Below, one piece after another: positions 8,751 through 13,208 of a stretch of DNA of 13,208 nucleotides; within the stretch, counting starts at the first letter, position 1; each line of letters opens with the position of its first letter. The notes under the pieces are model-generated. The model made no database searches, was not told the DNA's origin, and was given only the letters and a program-made list of their open reading frames with translations. Made by a program: the position numbers and the translations under genes. Source of the stretch: Temnopleurus reevesii (lineage: Eukaryota > Echinodermata > Echinoidea > Temnopleuroida > Temnopleuridae); assembly GCA_036244855.1 (NCBI GenBank), contig BQKZ01001718.1:110262-123469 (forward strand), given 5' to 3'.

Positions 8751-8936
8751 ATTCACTCTTTGGTAAGAAGGAGAGACCTAGCGAGATGACAGCAGCGATC
8801 ATGAGCATGATGAGAGTCGCATCTTGGATAGCCTCCCACATCAGCTGAAGGAATGATTTTGGAGGTTTCGGGGGAATTTGATTCCTGCCGAATAGTTCTG
8901 TTCTTCTCGCGATGTCGAACTGGAGGCCATTGATAC
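8751..8936 (-). CDS. ATP2B: PMCA exon: end of N-terminal region and TM1
   Basis: This exon encodes about residues 59-120 of the Ca2+ pump. It reads [20 protein letters not shown], then [20 protein letters not shown], then [20 protein letters not shown] and SE. The IPPK.PK.FLQL.WEA.QD stretch before TM1 (about 98-115) is a PMCA hallmark. At the position where I recall vertebrate PMCAs having LEIAA, this protein has LMIAA. The acceptor is CACTCCAG| (AG at 8938-8937) and the donor is GAAT|GTAAGT at 8750-8749. The exon is 186 nt, phase 1 to phase 1. Spliced to 4718-4948 it gives an extracellular TM1-TM2 loop of only about 14 residues. Two decayed copies of its 3' end lie in the downstream intron. 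Confidence 0.96.
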
Positions 8937-8944
8937 CTGGAGTG

Positions 8945-9580
8945 AAGGGAATTAGGGATGAAATTAGAATAAAAAATACAAAATTGTTAAGATCTTCAAA
9001 TAGTATTAATAATTTGAATATTTGTACACCAAGCAGCTTCAGGAAGCAATTTTTTTAGGGAGGTCATTAATACCTTGATTGAATATGATTTGGCATAAAA
9101 TGAAAATAATAAATTACAAGACTGACTTTTTTTAAATGTTCTGTTAAGGACAAATGATTTGGCTTACTTCTCAATATCTACCAGCCTTAATACTACTTGC
9201 TTGAATAAATATTTATAAATCTCAGTAGATAATGAGATGATATATCTAAAATCACATACACCTGCACCGTACGACCACTAGTACTTAACCCTTTTAAAAA
9301 AGAGGAATGGTTATTTTATGAAAGCTTTTCAGATTTGCACACATATAAATCTAAAAGTTTCTATCTAAATATATTGGTCTAAAACTGAGAGTTCTTTCTG
9401 GGAAATATAAGCAACAAATATTGTCTCACAGGCCACTCTTAAAAATGCAAAAATATGTAGATTATATTTTTCCCCATGATCGTTTTCCTCCACCTCTCTG
9501 TTTAACACAATTTGTATCAATCAAGAGAATGGGCATGTGTCAACACTACCATGTTGTTCAAATATTGGACCAGTATCCCA
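8945..9580 (-). other. Intron between first two coding exons, downstream part
   Basis: This is the portion of the 2,674-bp intron (8937-11610) nearest the TM1 exon. It is AT-rich. No exon, repeat family or RNA gene could be supported here on either strand. Confidence 0.6.
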
Positions 9581-9589
9581 GGACCCCGA

Positions 9590-9830
9590 GAGACTAAACA
9601 TTACCCGTCACACGGAAGCCGGGATATAATTAAAACCCAGTCAATATGCCCGTGCCACCTTCGCCCTTGTCTGATAATTATCGGACGGGGAGCAACAAAA
9701 CGGAATGCGATACACCTGTCTGATATTAAACAGCCCCGGTATTCATATTCGCACCTGAGACGAGCTGAAAAATGGACACGGCTATCGATTGATTTGCCTA
9801 TCTACAGGAACGTGCAAACATTTTGTAAAC
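9590..9830. promoter_or_regulatory. GC-richer intronic island, possible regulatory module
   Basis: This block in the first coding intron is clearly richer in G, C and CpG than the AT-rich sequence around it. It contains an 18-bp near-palindrome at 9669-9686 built of opposed GATA-type words (TGATAA against TTATCG), and ATCGAT nearby at 9784. Deuterostome introns near the 5' end often hold enhancers, so a cis-regulatory module is plausible. A 118-codon plus-strand frame at 9512-9868 overlaps it, has no recognisable domain and is probably a chance product of the composition. No direct evidence of function is visible. Confidence 0.25.
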
Positions 9831-9915
9831 ATACTGCGGAGATAAAAATAACTTCCATTATGAAGTAGGACTTGTATCAATGTGTACAAGTATTTCAATA
9901 TGATCTTGTTGACAA

Positions 9916-9935
9916 TTCTATTTGATCAAATAGAA
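9916..9935. repeat. Perfect 20-bp palindrome
   Basis: TTCTATTTGA is followed immediately by its exact reverse complement, centred on TGATCA. A looser inverted repeat, ACTTGTA...TACAAGT, lies just before it at 9870-9891. It could be a dimeric transcription-factor site or chance in AT-rich DNA. Confidence 0.9.
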
Positions 9936-10494
9936 CTAGCATCGTCTTTGCCCTTGAATTATTTCATCAAGAATACATGAAATCATGTCGATAATGAAAG
10001 AGATTAAATATTCATGGGGCAATCAAACATATATGTGCCAAAACAGAATGCCATTTACACAAATTAATAATGAATTTGTCTCCAATTCAATGCATAAATG
10101 TATGACAAAATGAGTTTTTTTCATACAGAAAAACTGCCAAGGACTCTTAAAATGGGATTGCAAAATGCAAACCTGCCAATCAAAAAATCATACTTTACTT
10201 ATCCCATCCTCTTCCACTTCAGCGGTCGGTCCTAAAATCAATGTTTGTCTATTCACAGACCATTCTGCATGCAATACCATAGTGCATCACAGCTGCCTTC
10301 ATGGTTAACCCTCATCATCCAGCAATTACAGCTCGATACAAGAAAACAGCTGGTACGTCGCATTGAATCTCTTTTTGGTCCTGTCTACAAGTACTAGAAA
10401 AAGTATATGTTCAGACCTAGTAATGTTTAATCCTCTCAGTACCAGCTACTTTTTGAGAAAATCACAATATGTATTTTCAATGTTTTTTTTTTAC

Positions 10495-10535
10495 TAACCG
10501 TATTCAAATAAATAAACTGAACTGAACTGAACTCA
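10495..10535 (+). repeat. TGAAC short tandem repeat after AT-rich segment
   Basis: AATAAATAAACTGAACTGAA continues into about four CTGAA units. Similar short tandem tails are found at the 3' ends of some non-LTR retrotransposons, but no reverse-transcriptase remnant was recognised upstream. A plain microsatellite is equally possible. Confidence 0.5.
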
Positions 10536-10550
10536 ATCTGTCAGACAATA

Positions 10551-10622
10551 CCCCTACTGTTTGTATTCATTGGAAAGCTGCACTCTCTAGCTTTCCAATG
10601 GTACATAACTCAACAGTAGAGG
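10551..10622. repeat. Imperfect inverted repeat with perfect 12-bp inner stem
   Basis: The inner arms CATTGGAAAGCT (10568-10579) and AGCTTTCCAATG (10589-10600) are exact complements around a 9-nt loop. The outer arms CTACTGTT and AACAGTAG extend the fold with unpaired bases between. The structure could be a small fold-back element or a hairpin in the transcribed intron. No target duplication was identified. Confidence 0.75.
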
Positions 10623-11004
10623 GCAGTATATAGTGAAACAAGAGCAGATTCATTCTTCTGTTCAATGGTGCCAAAATGCGACTAAGGGAATGAGAGGGTT
10701 AATGGTACATGTACATGGATTTTTATGCACCAAATATTGCTGATATTCCCTGATTAAGAAACTACCCGCCTCTCCATTCAGTGTAAAAAGTAAAGATTGC
10801 AATTTCATAATGATATATCTGCATATGAATGCATGATCAATTATATTTGATTGCTCTCATACGGTCCATTAGCCAAATTACACCTACTCCATTCACTATC
10901 ATTCTTTGTATGTAGCGACCCATATGACAGCTATCAGCACCTACCCTCAACCATCACACAGACACACCGGCAGAAATTGTTGATTTAGTACTAAAATGTT
11001 CACA

Positions 11005-11044
11005 AGATTATGGTTAATTTAGATTATGGTTAATTTAGATTAAG
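11005..11044 (+). repeat. 16-bp direct repeat, ~2.4 copies
   Basis: AGATTATGGTTAATTT occurs twice in tandem, followed by a partial third copy (AGATTAAGG). It is a short intronic minisatellite with no evident function. Confidence 0.9.
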
Positions 11045-11610
11045 GTACAAATATAAAATCTGAGTAGGCTCTTTAATTAGCACTATAATGGGATAAGTTT
11101 GTACATCTTTAATTCACACAATTCCTAAGACAGGATTTTTTCTACTTAATAAACAGCTCATGAGGATAAAATGGACTTGACTGTTGCAATGTACATAACT
11201 CATGCATATTTCTTTTTGGTGTTATATACATAATTTACCAAAAAAAAATATAAAAAAAAGAATATACCAAAACGACTGGCTCATATGATATGCTGCATTG
11301 GAAGCAAAATCTGGAACCCGTAGCATATAAAGCTTTGCAATTGATTTTCAATTAAAATGGCCAATCAAGATATTCGTTTTATCGTGAGCATTTTGTTCAA
11401 TACATTGGCCAGTAACCAATCAGAGGTACTCTTTCAAATTAGCAATTTATCACAAACCTTCATGCTATGGAGCCCCGTTCATCTACAACATGCGCAAAAA
11501 AAAGGGCTGTGCATTGCAAAGAGCCCTAGAAATGGAATTTCCTAGATACATTTTAGGTATATTTAACAAACAAAAAAAATCCAGATTACAGCAAAAAGGG
11601 ATGCACTCAC

Positions 11611-11785
11611 CGTGTGTGGGTGATGTTTTTAATTTTGAGCATAATCCTAACGTATCTCCATATTTGGCTGAGATTTCGTTGATTGCGTCGCCCTTCCTGA
11701 GTTCCATCAACTGTCGCAGCTCCTCCACGGTTACGCCAAAAGCGCCATCGTCCGTTTCGTCGGCCATGTTGGCGTACTCCGTCAT
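11611..11785 (-). CDS. ATP2B: PMCA first coding exon: start codon and N-terminus
   Basis: This exon encodes about residues 1-58 of the Ca2+ pump. It reads MTEYANMADETDDGAFGVTV, then EELRQLMELRKGDAINEISA, then KYGDTLGLCSKLKTSPTH. The (F)G.T.EELR.LMELR...A...I...YGD...LC..LKTSP pattern is the cytosolic N-terminal region of PMCAs. The donor is CACG|GTGAGTGC, with GT at 11610-11609, and it leaves phase 1. An in-frame TAA directly precedes the first ATG, so the reading frame cannot extend upstream. That ATG has T at -3, a weak context. The second ATG (codon 7, 11765-11767) has A at -3 and G at +4, a stronger context. Initiation at either is possible, giving proteins that differ by six residues. 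Confidence 0.95.
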
Positions 11786-11815
11786 TTAGGATGGCCTTCG
11801 TCTATACTACCTCAC
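11786..11815 (-). other. 5'UTR part of the PMCA first coding exon
   Basis: Upstream of the ATG, a 30-nt leader GTGAGGTAGT... is preceded by the acceptor-like CTCATTACAG (AG at 11817-11816). This implies that at least one 5' non-coding exon and the promoter lie beyond the window. The acceptor's pyrimidine tract (TTTTGTCTCATT) is short but adequate. The alternative is that the exon extends further upstream, unspliced. Confidence 0.7.
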
Positions 11816-11824
11816 CTGTAATGA

Positions 11825-12850
11825 GACAAAAGAAAAAGGGTAAATATTTTGGCTGAATTTTTGAGGAACTTCAAAGAAAATTCTGAGAAATTCCAATGAC
11901 AGGGAAGAAGATACCATGTATGCATTATTCAAGTATACTGTAAATCTTCGAAATAATAGCAAAATTCATTATGAGCAACAACATTCTCATGTAGCACGGA
12001 AGACAGTAATGCAGGATCCATTTTATCCAACAAAACTTGAGGATGGAAAAACTGCCATTTAAAGAAATAGCTAGCCAGCTAAGAGCTTTGATGACAAATG
12101 AATTTCTGGCACCATTGAATAAAGATGTAAAAAAAAAAATTATGGTAATTTTATTGTATTTCAAATACCAGAACAGTATCAGTTCTGTTCATAGAAAGAT
12201 ATTTGTGTATTTGTTCATGCAATTTCCACAGATAAATACAACATTTTGAAGCTGCATGAATAATCTGTGGTTCCGCAGGCCACCATGGAATTCCAATTTC
12301 CATATGTCATTGGCTTGCGGTAGTGTAGAAATGCTATTTCATTCTGTTGAAGGTTATTTATCCTGCCTACTCATTTTAATAAAGTGTAAAGCAAAATATA
12401 GAATTTGGGGTTGGCATTCACATCGCACTATTGCAATGAGGCTGAAAATGTACTACTACATCAGCCTTGGCCACCTGCCGCTAACCTTGATTAAAAATCA
12501 ATGATCTAGAGCTTAGACCGAGTTCATTTCAGAGCCAAAAGGACCTTGCTGTACATCACAATCAATGAATTAACAACCTTTTTGCTCTAATCAGATATCA
12601 TATTACATTGGGATTGAACCCTGGGAGGAATTTATGTCTCAATGACACCATTCAATCTGCATGAATGTAATTTATTAACAAGTGCATGTCAACGGGGGAT
12701 GATTCGGGGAGGGGCTGGTTGGAATGGGATTAGTGACACTGATTGATGGCGAAAGTTGAGAGGAATAGGAAGTCTACTTCGAGATGGTGTTAAATATCAT
12801 TGTTAGAGCAACTAATGGTTTACAGAAACAAATATTAAGATGATTACAGT
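11825..12850 (-). other. Intron upstream of the first coding exon
   Basis: This is AT-rich sequence with no supported exon. Two adjacent plus-strand frames, 12037-12249 and 12256-12504, are open but have no recognisable domain or codon signature. A small CCATGGAATTCCAATTTCCA palindromic cluster lies near 12283-12302. No promoter could be identified. Confidence 0.55.
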
Positions 12851-12853
12851 ATA

Positions 12854-12985
12854 CAATCAAACCTGTCTATAGTGGCCACTTAAATTGCTTCCCTCCAGGT
12901 GAAAATGCATATCATAGAACCTGTCTATAGAGGCCACTTTTCTACAGTGGCCACTTTTTCTTTCCTCTGTAGACAGGTTTGACTG
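12854..12985. mobile_element. 132-bp TA-flanked MITE (Tc1/mariner-like)
   Basis: The terminal inverted repeats are CAATCAAACCTGTCTATAGT at the left end and, as reverse complement of the right end, CAGTCAAACCTGTCTACAGA. Both are flanked by TA (12852-12853 and 12986-12987), which suits a TA target duplication. Inside, CCTGTCTATAGWGGCCACTT recurs near 12862 and 12920, and GTGGCCACTTTTTC follows. There is no coding capacity. The TA duplication suggests a Tc1/mariner-type non-autonomous element. Confidence 0.85.
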
Positions 12986-12989
12986 TACA

Positions 12990-13208
12990 TTAAAAATACA
13001 CATAGGGGATAACATCTTTATATTTATTTATACTAGTTAGTGATACAAGGTTATGAGTAAGTCAAGTCATAGAATTTGTAAGAGACAAACAAAAACATTT
13101 GATGGCACATTTGACAGTGATAAATTTATGTTATAAATGACATGAAGATATTTTAGAATGAGCAATAATATGCCATATCTTGTTCTTTACATTGATTTTA
13201 AAAATTTT
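12990..13208. other. AT-rich terminal stretch, nothing recognised
   Basis: No exon, RNA gene or repeat boundary was found. It is presumably a continuation of the upstream PMCA intron. Confidence 0.5.

Larger units (their letters stand above)
8252..8816. repeat. Tandem triplication, ~250-bp period, ending in PMCA exon
   Basis: GGTAAGAAGGAGAG-type sequence recurs near 8262, 8506 (GATAAGAAGGAGAGCC) and 8762, giving periods of about 245 and 255 bp. Intronic words recur with it: GTGCACAAATTTGAATATAT near 8409 and 8666, GTAAAATTATTCCTCGCTG near 8452 and its relative AATAAAATTATTCCTTGCTG near 8709. GCCCGACATAGCAACAAGTA occurs only after the first two exon copies (near 8299 and 8565). The third copy continues into the intact exon. 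Divergence between units suggests an old event. Confidence 0.88.

Noticed and set aside
9512..9868. 118-codon plus-strand frame as a nested gene
   Set aside because: There is no recognisable domain and no splice or polyadenylation context, and its length is explicable by the GC-richer block it covers.
12037..12504. Two adjacent plus-strand frames as coding exons
   Set aside because: They show no family similarity, no splice-site pattern linking them and AT-driven composition. The GCCACCATGG at 12279-12288 looks like a Kozak site, but no supporting coding sequence follows.

Overview
This window is animal genomic DNA, AT-rich and intron-rich, carrying the 5' part of one gene on the minus strand: a plasma-membrane Ca2+-transporting P-type ATPase (PMCA, the ATP2B family). 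Four coding exons can be placed by protein similarity and consensus splice sites. In transcription order they are 11611-11785 (start codon, N-terminus), 8751-8936 (end of N-terminal region and TM1), 4718-4948 (TM2 and first half of the actuator domain) and 3993-4118 (actuator domain with the TGES motif). They join in frame, always in phase 1, to give about the first 239 residues of a protein that is usually about 1,100-1,250 residues long. A short 5'UTR piece precedes the ATG behind its own splice acceptor, so the promoter and at least one non-coding exon lie beyond position 13208. The next coding exon (TM3 and the phosphorylation domain) was not found and probably lies before position 1.

Organism: the repeats suggest a non-vertebrate deuterostome, most likely a sea urchin or another echinoderm. 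The relevant repeats are a tRNA-derived SINE with an ATT-rich tail, GTTTCAYMAAG-type fold-back elements, and a TA-flanked 'CAGTCAAACCTGTCTA' element. This is inferred from remembered repeat style and not from a search.

Layout: 1-390 has no recognised gene and contains a pyrimidine tract. 391-1400 is three tandem units of about 280 bp. The middle unit is interrupted by a 174-bp MITE with TTA target duplications, and the last unit holds an open, exon-like reading frame of unknown identity. 1737-2517 holds two related fold-back MITEs. 2518-3992 is mostly unremarkable apart from a GA microsatellite and a 91-bp tandem duplication. 3993-11815 is the PMCA gene body. Its introns hold a dispersed GGTGGCCCGG-type repeat, the SINE, a fold-back fragment, and two decayed tandem copies of the 3' end of the TM1 exon. 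11816-13208 is the intron upstream of the first coding exon and contains another MITE near its far end.

The most interesting structure is the triplicated 3' end of the TM1 exon (8252-8816). It lies exactly where TM1 and the first extracellular loop are encoded. The triplicated, MITE-interrupted array with one open unit at 391-1428 comes next.
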